Shown: one piece after another, positions 26,709 to 34,591 of the stretch
How the letters are laid out: every line of letters starts with the position of its first letter
Numbering within the stretch: the first letter of the stretch is position 1
NCBI RefSeq assembly: GCF_051307055.1
Contig: NZ_CP149994.1
Coordinates: 2,542,001-2,606,000, forward strand
Direction: 5' to 3'
Source: Dryocola sp051307055
Lineage (GTDB): Bacteria > Pseudomonadota > Gammaproteobacteria > Enterobacterales > Enterobacteriaceae
Length of the DNA stretch: 64,000 nucleotides
Notes under the pieces: generated by a model
Database searches by the model: none
Told to the model about the DNA's origin: nothing
Seen by the model: only the letters and a program-made list of their open reading frames with translations
Program-made: the position numbers and the translations under genes

Positions 26709-27698
26709 TTATTTGCCGCCTAAGCCTTTCTTCGCCAGTTCCTCTTTAAAGTTATCGCGGGTGATCAGCACCACATCGGTCACTTCGGTGAATTTCGGCG
26801 GCTCGGCGTCTTTAGTTACCCAGTTGTAGAGCATTTCGCTGCTCTTATAACCGTGCACGTCCGGGCTTGGCAGCAGGGAGCCGTAGAAGCCGGTGGCCTG
26901 CGCTTTCGACAGTTCGCTCACCGCATCCACGCCGTTGATGCCCACGCCGATCACGTCCGGCGCTTTAAAGCCCTGGCCTTCGGTGGCGCGCACGCCGCCC
27001 AGCACGGTGTTGTCGTTCATGCCGACGATCAGCCAGTGTTTCACTTCAGGATGCTGCACCAGCATGGAGTTGGCGGCGTCAAACGCGCCCGGGATATCGT
27101 TAGATTTGGTTGGCACTTTATAGATTTGTTTTTCCGGGAAGCCCGCAGCTTTCAGCGCGGCCATCGAACCGGAAGTGCGGCGGCGGGCGGTATCGAGTTC
27201 ATCGGCGGTAATCGCCATCACGGCCGACTCTTTTACGTCCCAGCCGCGTTTCTGCATCTCTTTATACAGTTCCTGACCCTGACGTTCGCCGATTTTAGTC
27301 GCCGCCATCATCACCAGCGGAACGGTTTCCATCGGTTTACCCTTCGCGGTGACGAACTGGTCATCTACCGCAATCACTTTCATGTCGTAGCTTTTTGCTT
27401 TCGCGATAATTGCCGAGCCCAGTTTTGGGTCCGGGGTGCAGATCACAAACCCTTTGGCGCCGCTGGCGGCCAGGCTATCAATGGCGTTAAGCGTTTTCTC
27501 GCCGTCCGGCACGGCAATTTTAATCACTTCAAAGCCAAGATCTTTCCCGGCTTTATCAGCAAATTTCCACTCTGTCTGGAACCACGGCTCTTCCGGCTGT
27601 TTTACCAGAAAGCCTAATTTCATGGTCTCAGCGATAGCGGATTGTGACATAACCGCTGCCAGGCCGATGGCCGCCAGCGTTTTAGTAAATTTGTGCAT
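26709..27698 (-). CDS. araF: L-arabinose-binding periplasmic protein AraF
   Basis: 329 residues with a Sec signal peptide of 23 residues ending S-Q-S-A-I-A. The mature protein is a type I sugar-binding protein: M-K-L-G-F-L-V-K-Q-P-E-E-P-W-F at its N-terminus and G-M-N-D-N-T-V-L-G-G with M-N-D near 230 as ligand-contact loops, as in E. coli. First gene of araFGH, with CRP/AraC-type sites upstream. Confidence 0.97.
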   Translation of the reverse strand: MHKFTKTLAAIGLAAVMSQSAIAETMKLGFLVKQPEEPWFQTEWKFADKAGKDLGFEVIKIAVPDGEKTLNAIDSLAASGAKGFVICTPDPKLGSAIIAKAKSYDMKVIAVDDQFVTAKGKPMETVPLVMMAATKIGERQGQELYKEMQKRGWDVKESAVMAITADELDTARRRTSGSMAALKAAGFPEKQIYKVPTKSNDIPGAFDAANSMLVQHPEVKHWLIVGMNDNTVLGGVRATEGQGFKAPDVIGVGINGVDAVSELSKAQATGFYGSLLPSPDVHGYKSSEMLYNWVTKDAEPPKFTEVTDVVLITRDNFKEELAKKGLGGK

Positions 27699-27795
27699 GC
27701 GTACTCCAGATCGATTTTTTTATTCGTAAGGTAAGGTCGATTTAAAACAAGCTTTTAGCATCAGCGGTTTTTACAACCCGAGCTGGAGATAGTTT

Positions 27796-27834
27796 TAGCG
27801 GGAAATTAATAATCCATAAGAGAGCAAAATCACA
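27796..27834 (-). promoter_or_regulatory. Candidate AraC and CRP sites upstream of araF
   Basis: TAGC...TCCATA at 27796-27818 resembles an AraC half-site but with a spacer 6 bases longer than araI1. Adjacent TGTGA-TTTTGC-TCTCT on the minus strand (27834-27819) matches CRP in 8 of 10 key bases. The position, 100-135 bases upstream of the araF ATG, is sensible. Confidence 0.35.
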
Positions 27835-27972
27835 CGACAGAATTACAGTAAAGTCGTGCATGGATTCAGCAAATTAAGCCATAAAGGGGGGCGGATATGT
27901 ATGATGAATTCATTGCGATTAAGCAGAATTGTCCATAAGGTCAGCCAGCGCGTCCCTGCGGCCTGGCTGCGG

Positions 27973-28473
27973 CTACCACAGCGTATTTATTCCTTCGTGA
28001 GTTCCCGTGACCGGGTCCTTGCCAGGGGCCGGAACTTTGGCGATATTTTCCTTCACGTCGGCAAGCTGCCCCGGCTGGTCAAGATACTTATCCGGCGAGA
28101 ACCCGTCGGGATAAGCTCCCACGCACATAAAATCCTGCGAAGCCTCGATTTGCTTGTGCCCGACGCCTGCGGGGATCAGCACCGCATCGCCGCGAGAGAT
28201 ATCGACGACCGGCCCGGTTTCGCCGCCGAACTGAATCTTCGCGCTGCCGGCGAAAACGCCCAGCACCTCGTGAGTATTGGAATGAAAGTGGGTGTAGGTA
28301 AAGACGGGATAGCGCCAGCGCGGCGGCCAGCCGTTGCGGGCAAAAAGATGTTCAAAAGCTTCGGCAAGATTTTCTTTGCGGGAGACGTGATGATAAAGCA
28401 CGAGCGGCAACGCGCTGTTTGGCACGCCGCCGCTCGCCTGGTTCAGGGCCAGGGTTTCCAGTTCAGTCGCCAT
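27973..28473 (-). CDS. Cupin-domain protein, YjlB-like
   Basis: 166 residues, single cupin barrel. Cupin motif 1 is seen as H-F-H-S-N-T-H-E-V-L-G-V-F-x-G (His/His/Glu metal ligands, about 62-76) and motif 2 as I-P-A-G-V-G-H-K (about 100-107). It resembles the YjlB family of unknown function. It lies 58 bases after the DJ-1/PfpI gene in the same orientation, so it is probably the last gene of the uronate-glycan operon. A metal-dependent sugar isomerase or epimerase-like role is possible but there is no direct evidence. Confidence 0.75.
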   Translation of the reverse strand: MATELETLALNQASGGVPNSALPLVLYHHVSRKENLAEAFEHLFARNGWPPRWRYPVFTYTHFHSNTHEVLGVFAGSAKIQFGGETGPVVDISRGDAVLIPAGVGHKQIEASQDFMCVGAYPDGFSPDKYLDQPGQLADVKENIAKVPAPGKDPVTGTHEGINTLW

Positions 28474-28531
28474 TTCTTTCTCCTCGGTAAATGAGTAAGT
28501 ATAGAAACGACCGCACCGAACGGGCTATTCA

Positions 28532-29089
28532 TCACCAGGGATAATAAATATGCTCCGCTTGCTCCCGGGCCGGGGCCTCATTCCCTTCAAGGCGGGCCGC
28601 AACGGTCAGGGCAAAATCAAAGACCTTCCCCAGCCCTCTTCCGCTAATCAGGTTACCATCCTCAACCACGTCGGCATCGACATACTCACCGTCCGTCACC
28701 TGCCGCCACAAATCGCCGGAGCAAACATAGCGGCGGCCTTTTAACAGCCCGTTGCCGCCCAGCACCCGCGCTGCGGCGGAGCAGATCGGGCAGATCAATT
28801 TCCCCAGTTCGTCGTGGCGACGAACAAACCCGACGACGCTGGCGCTCTGGGCAAGAAACACGCTGCCCTCAGGGCCACCGGGCAATATAACGGCGTCGAA
28901 AGTGGTGTCGAAGCTCTCGCTCAGAGTGGCATCGGCCACCATCGGGATAGCGTGATAGCTCACTACCGCGCGCGTATCCACGCAGGAAATCGTCTGAACG
29001 TTAATCTTCAGCCGACGCAAAATATCAATGGTGACAATGGCTTCCGCTTCTTCAAAACCGGGCGCCAGTAATACAGCAACGTTTGACAT
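28532..29089 (-). CDS. DJ-1/PfpI family protein
   Basis: 185 residues from the ATG at 29089 (AGGAG 8 bases before). Class I glutamine-amidotransferase-like fold: P-G-F-E-E-A-E-A near the start supplies the conserved Glu, and the nucleophile elbow is I-C-P-I-C-S-A-A-A with Cys near 100. Related proteins (YajL, DJ-1, PfpI) act on glycated or oxidised proteins or as chaperones. It lies 24 bases after the GH88 gene. A link to reactive keto-uronates from that pathway is a guess. Confidence 0.8.
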   Translation of the reverse strand: MSNVAVLLAPGFEEAEAIVTIDILRRLKINVQTISCVDTRAVVSYHAIPMVADATLSESFDTTFDAVILPGGPEGSVFLAQSASVVGFVRRHDELGKLICPICSAAARVLGGNGLLKGRRYVCSGDLWRQVTDGEYVDADVVEDGNLISGRGLGKVFDFALTVAARLEGNEAPAREQAEHIYYPW

Positions 29090-29113
29090 GACCGCTCTCC
29101 TTTGCACAAATAA

Positions 29114-30304
29114 TTACCAATAGGGATACCAGACCTGGCGTAAACGCGCCAGCGCTTCGAGGTAGAAATAGTCGCCCCAGCTACAGCACTGATCGACTCC
29201 TTTGCCGCTCGCCATGTGGTAAACCGAGTGTTTGAGCAACCCTTCGGTTGGCTCGTCGTCGCCTGCCAGATAGTTTTCGCTGAGCGATAACACGATGCGC
29301 AGCGCCATCTCTTCATAGTGGGCGCGATGTTCATCCAGCGTCGGCAGAATCTTCACCAGCTCCAGCAGGCCGCAGGCCGCAATGGCCGCCGCCGAGCTGT
29401 CGCGTACCGCATCGGTCCCCAGCAGCGCCAGATCCCAGTGGCAGACGTCATCTTCCGGCAGGCGGTTAATAAAGTAATGCGCGAGGCTGCGCGACAGCTC
29501 AACCATATTTTTATCGCCGGTATGCAGATAGCTGAGCAGGAAGCCGTAGATCCCCCAGGCCTGCCCGCGCGACCAGCAGGAGGTGTCGCTGTAGCCCTGA
29601 TGCGTATTGCCGAAGCGCGGCTCGCCGGTTTTCACATCCATATAAAAGGTGTGATAGGTCGAAGCGTCCTCGCGAACGATGTACTTCACCGCCTGTTCCG
29701 CATGCGCGGTAGCCGCCTGCGCATAGCGCTGGTCGCCCGTTTGCTCGCTTGCCCAGTACAGCAGCGGCAGATTCATATTACAGTCGATGATCATCCTTCC
29801 CTGCTGTTCCGGATCGTTCAAATCGCCCCAGGCCTGGATAATTTTCGCCACGGGATTGAAGCGTTCCATCAGGGTTTCTGCCGCCAGCAGCGCCGATTTC
29901 CGCGCGGCTTCGTTTCCTGTCAGCCGCCATGCGCTCACGCAGGAGAGCGAGTACAGGAAACCGAGATCGTGCGTCGCGGTATCAATGCGTTTTTCGATGC
30001 GCTCGGCAAACGACGGCAGATAGCGTTCGGCCGCCGCGCGGTATTTTTCATCGCCCGTCATCTCCCAGGCGAGCCACAGCTGGCCCGGCCAGAAGCTGGT
30101 TGTCCACTCCACGTTTTCAGTGCGCGGCCAGATACCGTTTTCACAGGCTTCGCCGGGGAACTTATCGCCAAAGGCGACGATGTTTTTATCGAGCCTGCGC
30201 GTGACGCGAGCCAGCGCCTCATCAAGCCTGCGGCGAAGCTGTAGCCTGTCGACCTGGTAGAGTTCAATGGGGCGCAGGGCTTCGGTAGTGACAATCTTGG
30301 TCAT
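29114..30304 (-). CDS. Unsaturated glucuronyl hydrolase, GH88 (UGL type)
   Basis: 396 residues from the ATG at 30304, which has AGGAG 5 bases upstream; an upstream in-frame start is rejected. No signal peptide, so cytoplasmic. Family 88 enzymes hydrolyse the unsaturated uronic acid left at the end of oligosaccharides by polysaccharide lyases. Asp113 (T-H-D-L-G-F) and Asp174 (I-I-D-C-N-M-N) are 61 residues apart, exactly the spacing of the catalytic pair Asp88/Asp149 of Bacillus UGL. The gene is third in an operon with a LacY-like symporter and a DUF2264 protein. The natural substrate (glycosaminoglycan, xanthan, gellan or plant gum fragments) cannot be told from sequence. Confidence 0.85.
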   Translation of the reverse strand: MTKIVTTEALRPIELYQVDRLQLRRRLDEALARVTRRLDKNIVAFGDKFPGEACENGIWPRTENVEWTTSFWPGQLWLAWEMTGDEKYRAAAERYLPSFAERIEKRIDTATHDLGFLYSLSCVSAWRLTGNEAARKSALLAAETLMERFNPVAKIIQAWGDLNDPEQQGRMIIDCNMNLPLLYWASEQTGDQRYAQAATAHAEQAVKYIVREDASTYHTFYMDVKTGEPRFGNTHQGYSDTSCWSRGQAWGIYGFLLSYLHTGDKNMVELSRSLAHYFINRLPEDDVCHWDLALLGTDAVRDSSAAAIAACGLLELVKILPTLDEHRAHYEEMALRIVLSLSENYLAGDDEPTEGLLKHSVYHMASGKGVDQCCSWGDYFYLEALARLRQVWYPYW

Positions 30305-30317
30305 AACAACTCCTGAA

Positions 30318-31598
30318 TTAGCGTTTGGCCGGCTCAACCGGGGCGGCGTTCAGAGCCGGGGAAAAGTTTTGGGATTCATCGCGCTTCGACCGGCAGCGGG
30401 AGAGAGTGAAAGCGGAAATTAAGGTAAACAGCAGCGCGCAACAGCCCATTATCAGGTAGGTATGCTCAAAGCCGATTTTGTCGTAGAGGTAGCCTGCCGG
30501 CGGCGCAACCACCACCGAGCCGACGTAGATCATCGCCTGATAGCCCAGCAGATACATAGTGGCGTTGATTTTCTTATGGAAATGCTCGGCGATATATTTG
30601 AAGACCGAGATCAGCAGCAGCGAAATTTCGATGCCGTAAAGCGGCTTGATGATGGAGATGATCGCCGGATCGGTCGTAAGCCCTGAGGCAATCAGGCGTG
30701 CGCCCACCACGCATCCGCACAGCAGCAGCCCGCGTTTCGCGCCGTAGTGGTTAACCAACAGCGGGACAAACATCATCATCACGAACTCGGTGCCCGACTG
30801 CACGGTGCTCAGGTAGCCATACCAGGCGTTGCCCTGCTCTTTGGTGTCAAAAAACGAAACGAAGTAGCGCGGGAACTGCTGCTCGGCGACGAACATCATC
30901 CACGCCACGCCCGCGACATACAGGCTGAACATCCAGAACTTGCGGTTTTTCAGCAGCGTCAGCACGTCGGCAAAGACGATTTTGTTCGCTGAAATGACGT
31001 TGTTATTACGCAGCTGCTCATCGCCAATTTTCAGGCTGATGAGCACCAGCAGCATCAGTACGGAGGTCGTACTGCTGACGAGGAAGTTAGCCAGCGGCGT
31101 GAAATTAAACAGCAGGCCGGAAACCGAGGCGGCCATCGCCCAGCCGAGCGATCCCCACATGCGAATGCGGCCGAACTCCAGCCCGTACAGGCGGCTGAAA
31201 CGGTCGGCGTAGGATTCGGAAGCGGCAACGCCTGCGTACCAGCCAAGGCTGAGATAAAACGCCCCGATGATTATCCCTGCCGTAGTGTGGCTCAGCAGCA
31301 GCGGTTGATAGACGGTAACGAAGAAGGGCGCCATCAGGGCCGACACGACGCAGACAAAATAGAGCAGCCACTTGCTCATGCCGATCTTGTCCATGATGTA
31401 GCCATAAACCGGCTTTAAGATAACGGCGAAGACGCCGTTGATGGCAAAAACGCTGCCGATGGTGACGCTGTCGAGACCAACCTTCTGGCTAAGCCACAGG
31501 GCGTAAAGCCCGAAGCTTGAGGACCAGGTAAAGAAATAGAGAAAGATAAAACTGCTCATTTTAAACTGCGCGCGGCGCACAGGCGTGGTAGTGGTCAT
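30318..31598 (-). CDS. Oligosaccharide:H+ symporter, LacY-like MFS
   Basis: 426 residues, twelve membrane helices, of the lactose/raffinose/sucrose permease type. F-G-L-Y-A-L-W-L near the start and L-E-F-G-R-I-R-M-W-G-S-L-G-W-A in helix 5 carry the Arg/Trp of the LacY sugar site (E-x-G-x-x-R-x-W-G). It overlaps the upstream DUF2264 gene by 4 bases (ATGA) and precedes GH88 by 13 bases. It likely brings the unsaturated oligosaccharide into the cytoplasm. The C-terminal tail is cytoplasmic and Pro/Ala-rich. Confidence 0.85.
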   Translation of the reverse strand: MTTTTPVRRAQFKMSSFIFLYFFTWSSSFGLYALWLSQKVGLDSVTIGSVFAINGVFAVILKPVYGYIMDKIGMSKWLLYFVCVVSALMAPFFVTVYQPLLLSHTTAGIIIGAFYLSLGWYAGVAASESYADRFSRLYGLEFGRIRMWGSLGWAMAASVSGLLFNFTPLANFLVSSTTSVLMLLVLISLKIGDEQLRNNNVISANKIVFADVLTLLKNRKFWMFSLYVAGVAWMMFVAEQQFPRYFVSFFDTKEQGNAWYGYLSTVQSGTEFVMMMFVPLLVNHYGAKRGLLLCGCVVGARLIASGLTTDPAIISIIKPLYGIEISLLLISVFKYIAEHFHKKINATMYLLGYQAMIYVGSVVVAPPAGYLYDKIGFEHTYLIMGCCALLFTLISAFTLSRCRSKRDESQNFSPALNAAPVEPAKR

Positions 31599-33439
31599 AG
31601 GGATATCTCCGGCAAAGCGGTCAGGGTCAGACGTTTTTCATGGTGAGCCGTCACGAGGCGTACAACGTCATCGCGGATGATGGCCCGCGGGCAAAACCGT
31701 GCGCTGAAGTCTGTCGCATTTCCCGCCCAGACTGCGCTTATCAGCAGGCTTTTTCCTGCCGTCAGCTCGCCGCGCAGCAGCGGCACGGCTGCACGTTCGG
31801 CAAACAAAAGGTTGCTGTTTGGCGGCGTTAAAAGCTGTTCGCCGCGACGGGGATCGGCACTGAGGCAGAAAATAGCGCTGGCATCCGTTGCGGTGGTGAG
31901 CTGGCAGCAGCCCTGCCCGCTTTCAGCCAGGGGTTGAGGGCGGTTCGGTACGCTAAAGCCGCCCTCCGCCGTATCAAGATCGCGCCCTGAACTGATGTGA
32001 TGCACGCGCAGCTGCCAGTCGCCGAGCGGCAGCAGCCAGGTATCGATAGTCACGTCATGCCAGGGCTGCCAGCGGCTGTAAATCATGTCGTCCGCCGTCC
32101 TGACTGAGATGCAGTCCCGCCGTCCGCGCCAGTAGTTATCCTTCCCGGAGAGCAGCAGCATGGAATCCGCCGCGGCATGCGCCAGTCCGTAACGGCCGCG
32201 CTCGACGGTAAATCCGTAGCGGGTTGAATAGGCAAATTTGCAGTATTTGGCTTCGGTATTGACGAAGTTATTCAGCTCAAGCTGGCCGGAGGTGAGCATC
32301 CACAGATGATCGGCCTGGTGGACAAGGATCTGATCGGCCAGCGGGATGCTGTGCCAGGCAGCCAGCTCAGGCAGCGGCAACTCCTGCGCCTGCCAGAAGG
32401 CATCGTCCTCGCCGAGGGCCAGCACCAGCATGGTTTTCAAGCCCCAGTAAGGGGAGCCCGGCGCGTTGTAATCCTCCGCCATAATGAGGTTCGGATAGCT
32501 GAACCCGACGCTCAGTACGCCGTCCCTGTCGAACAGCGGCTGCTTCATCCACCAGCGTAAATGCCGCAGCACGATCCCTTTAATAACGCCTGGGGAATAA
32601 ACCTCCAGGCCGGCAAAAGCAGCGGCGCTCCAGAATGCGGCCTGCGCAAAGCGGTAAGTCAGGCTGCGGCCAAACGGCACCGCGGCCCCGTCAGGCGCGA
32701 AAAAGTGGATAAAATCGGCGGCGAACAGCGTTGCGCGGCGACGTAGCTCAGCGCTACGCTGCGGATCGATTTCCGCCATCAGCTTCGCGTAAATCAATCC
32801 GTAGAAGTGAAAGCCCATGGAGATATAGTAATCGCGCGGCCGACCCGGCCCGTCGGAGTACCAGCCTTCGCCAAGGTAATACTGTTCCATGGCGGCGAAA
32901 TGCTTTTCCAGCGCCTGCGGATTGGTTTCCATTCCTGCCTGCCCGAAACCAACCTGCACCAGAATCGGGAAGAAGTGCCAGTTGTTGTCCGGTATGTCCT
33001 GCTCTTCGCTCTGTTTCAGCCAGCGCCAGAGATGCGTTTTTTCCTGCTCGCTGAAATGCGCCAGCAGCGTCTCGGGGGCCAGCGCCAGCAGCAGACCATA
33101 GGCGGCCATTTCCACGATGCGCTGATCGTAGGGAACAACGTCACCCCAGTAATCCGCATGCCGAGGATTGGTGCCGTTTTTGATGGCCTGAATATAGAAG
33201 GAAAACGCTTCCGGTTCACTTCCGCCCGCGAGTAAGGGCGTGACGCCCCACAGCAGGCGCGAAAAGGTTTCCATATTCGCCACCCAGTGGCCGTAATGCG
33301 CCGTAAAGTTGGCGAGATCCACCCGGCTGGCATCCTTTTTAAAAAATGGCGTTACGGCATTAAGTAATTCATTAACCAGCTGTCGAATATCATTTCGGGA
33401 CTGCAGGGGGTTGGTAAGCGTAATGTTTTCAGGTTGCAA
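31595..33439 (-). CDS. DUF2264 family protein, likely uronic-acid glycoside hydrolase
   Basis: 614 residues, no signal peptide, starting at TTG (33439) behind GGGAGG. The N-terminal ~350 residues resemble an (alpha/alpha)6 barrel with repeated aromatic helices (W-G-D-V-V-P-Y-D-Q-R, N-N-W-H-F-F-P-I-L-V and the Y-S-D-G-P-G-R-P-R-D-Y-Y-I motif typical of DUF2264). The C-terminal part is beta-rich. Some DUF2264 proteins have been placed in a CAZy hydrolase family (GH154, beta-glucuronidase) as far as I recall, which would fit a uronate-glycan operon. It is the first gene of the operon, with CRP and KdgR-like sites upstream and an AraC-type regulator divergent. Confidence 0.8.
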   Translation of the reverse strand: MQPENITLTNPLQSRNDIRQLVNELLNAVTPFFKKDASRVDLANFTAHYGHWVANMETFSRLLWGVTPLLAGGSEPEAFSFYIQAIKNGTNPRHADYWGDVVPYDQRIVEMAAYGLLLALAPETLLAHFSEQEKTHLWRWLKQSEEQDIPDNNWHFFPILVQVGFGQAGMETNPQALEKHFAAMEQYYLGEGWYSDGPGRPRDYYISMGFHFYGLIYAKLMAEIDPQRSAELRRRATLFAADFIHFFAPDGAAVPFGRSLTYRFAQAAFWSAAAFAGLEVYSPGVIKGIVLRHLRWWMKQPLFDRDGVLSVGFSYPNLIMAEDYNAPGSPYWGLKTMLVLALGEDDAFWQAQELPLPELAAWHSIPLADQILVHQADHLWMLTSGQLELNNFVNTEAKYCKFAYSTRYGFTVERGRYGLAHAAADSMLLLSGKDNYWRGRRDCISVRTADDMIYSRWQPWHDVTIDTWLLPLGDWQLRVHHISSGRDLDTAEGGFSVPNRPQPLAESGQGCCQLTTATDASAIFCLSADPRRGEQLLTPPNSNLLFAERAAVPLLRGELTAGKSLLISAVWAGNATDFSARFCPRAIIRDDVVRLVTAHHEKRLTLTALPEISL

Positions 33440-33549
33440 GATGTCCTCCCGTCAATAACGAGAATCAGGTAAGTTATTGTTATTTGGCTTTTCTACAGCG
33501 ATACAGCTGCGGTCGGGACAAAGAGTAGTCCTGTTTAAAGCGTGCGCCG

Positions 33550-33565
33550 AGTGAGCAGGCTCACA
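33550..33565. promoter_or_regulatory. CRP site for the uronate-glycan operon
   Basis: AGTGA-GCAGGC-TCACA, 9 of 10 key bases. In the divergent region between the DUF2264 gene (start 33439) and the AraC-type regulator (start 33667). Confidence 0.7.
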
Positions 33566-33567
33566 GA

Positions 33568-33586
33568 ATTAAACCACTATTTCATT
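33568..33586. promoter_or_regulatory. KdgR-like operator
   Basis: A 19-base match, ATTAAACCACTATTTCATT, fits the KdgR consensus AATRAAAYRNYRTTTYATT at 16 of 18 defined positions. It sits 2 bases from the CRP site. KdgR represses pectin and uronate genes until 2-keto-3-deoxygluconate accumulates. Confidence 0.55.
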
Positions 33587-33666
33587 TTTGCTGGATTTTT
33601 TGTTACGCGGCGGTAATAAATTGCAAACCGTGGCGTAAAAATTTAAATCTGTTGCCCTGAGGAAAA

Positions 33667-34521
33667 ATGAGCGAATCCCAATTGCTTGAGCGAATCACTC
33701 TCGACAGCCGGGTTATCTCCTTCCATCGCATGCGATCGTCGAGCGCGGCTTATTATCACTGGCACCAGTGCGTTGAGCTGCTTTATATCTCGAAAGGGTA
33801 CGGCATCGTGGTGGTGGATAATCAGCATTACACCGCCCGCCCCGGCCGCCTGTTTATCTTTCCGCCGTTTCGCCTGCATAAGGTGCAGGTTGATGACAGC
33901 GAGAAAAATCATTACCACCGCACCACTATGCATATCGAACAATCCGTTGTGGAAGGTGCGCTAAAAGACTTTCCGCGCCAGCAGGCTCAGTTTGCCGCGC
34001 TGGCGGCGAGCAACCTTCCCGCGCAGATTTATGATTTAAGCGAGCGGGCGGACTTTATGGAAACGATCCTCGCCCAGTTCGAGGCGCTTGACGCCGACAG
34101 CCAGACTTCCGCCTGCGAAGTGGCGTTCCTGGTGATGCAGATTATGGCTTTCCTGCCCGCTCAGCCGCAGCCTCTTATGCCAAAGGCGCAGACGGCCGCC
34201 TCGCGCATTATGGGGTGGGTCGAAGCAAATTATTCCGGCAAGTTTTCGCTAAACGAGCTGGCCGATGCGATGGGGCTTTCGCGCAGCTATACCTCAAGAG
34301 TGTTCCACCAGCAGACAGGCGGCAGCATTCACGAATATTTGCTCACGAGAAGGATAAAACGCAGTTGCGATCTATTGCGCACGACGGCCAACAGCATCGA
34401 TGAGATTGCCCTGGCGGTAGGATTCAGTGAAGTGACGTACTTTATTACCTGTTTTAAAAAGATGATGAGCCAGACGCCGTTGCAGTACCGCAAGGCGAGC
34501 CGCCAGCGATTCCCCCGTTAA
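33667..34521 (+). CDS. AraC-family transcriptional regulator of the uronate-glycan operon
   Basis: 284 residues. The N-terminal cupin-like sensor domain has H-W-H-Q-C-V-E-L near 32-39 and P-G-R-L-F-I-F-P-P-F-R-L-H as the second strand pair. The C-terminal double helix-turn-helix spans about 185-280, with F-S-L-N-E-L-A-D-A-M-G-L-S in the first and I-A-L-A-V-G-F-S-E in the second. It is divergent from the five-gene operon, so it probably activates it in response to a sugar or uronate. Start chosen at ATG 33667, preceded by GAGGAA. Confidence 0.85.
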   Translation: MSESQLLERITLDSRVISFHRMRSSSAAYYHWHQCVELLYISKGYGIVVVDNQHYTARPGRLFIFPPFRLHKVQVDDSEKNHYHRTTMHIEQSVVEGALKDFPRQQAQFAALAASNLPAQIYDLSERADFMETILAQFEALDADSQTSACEVAFLVMQIMAFLPAQPQPLMPKAQTAASRIMGWVEANYSGKFSLNELADAMGLSRSYTSRVFHQQTGGSIHEYLLTRRIKRSCDLLRTTANSIDEIALAVGFSEVTYFITCFKKMMSQTPLQYRKASRQRFPR

Positions 34522-34549
34522 TAGCTGGCCCGCCTGATTGATGCGTTAA

Positions 34550-34565
34550 CCCGGCTTACGCCGGG
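34550..34565 (+). terminator. Terminator after the AraC-type regulator
   Basis: CCCGGC / GCCGGG with a 4-base loop, followed by CTTTACTTTT on the plus strand. 29 bases after the stop. Confidence 0.65.
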
Positions 34566-34591
34566 CTTTACTTTTCCGCCACGGCAGAGGG

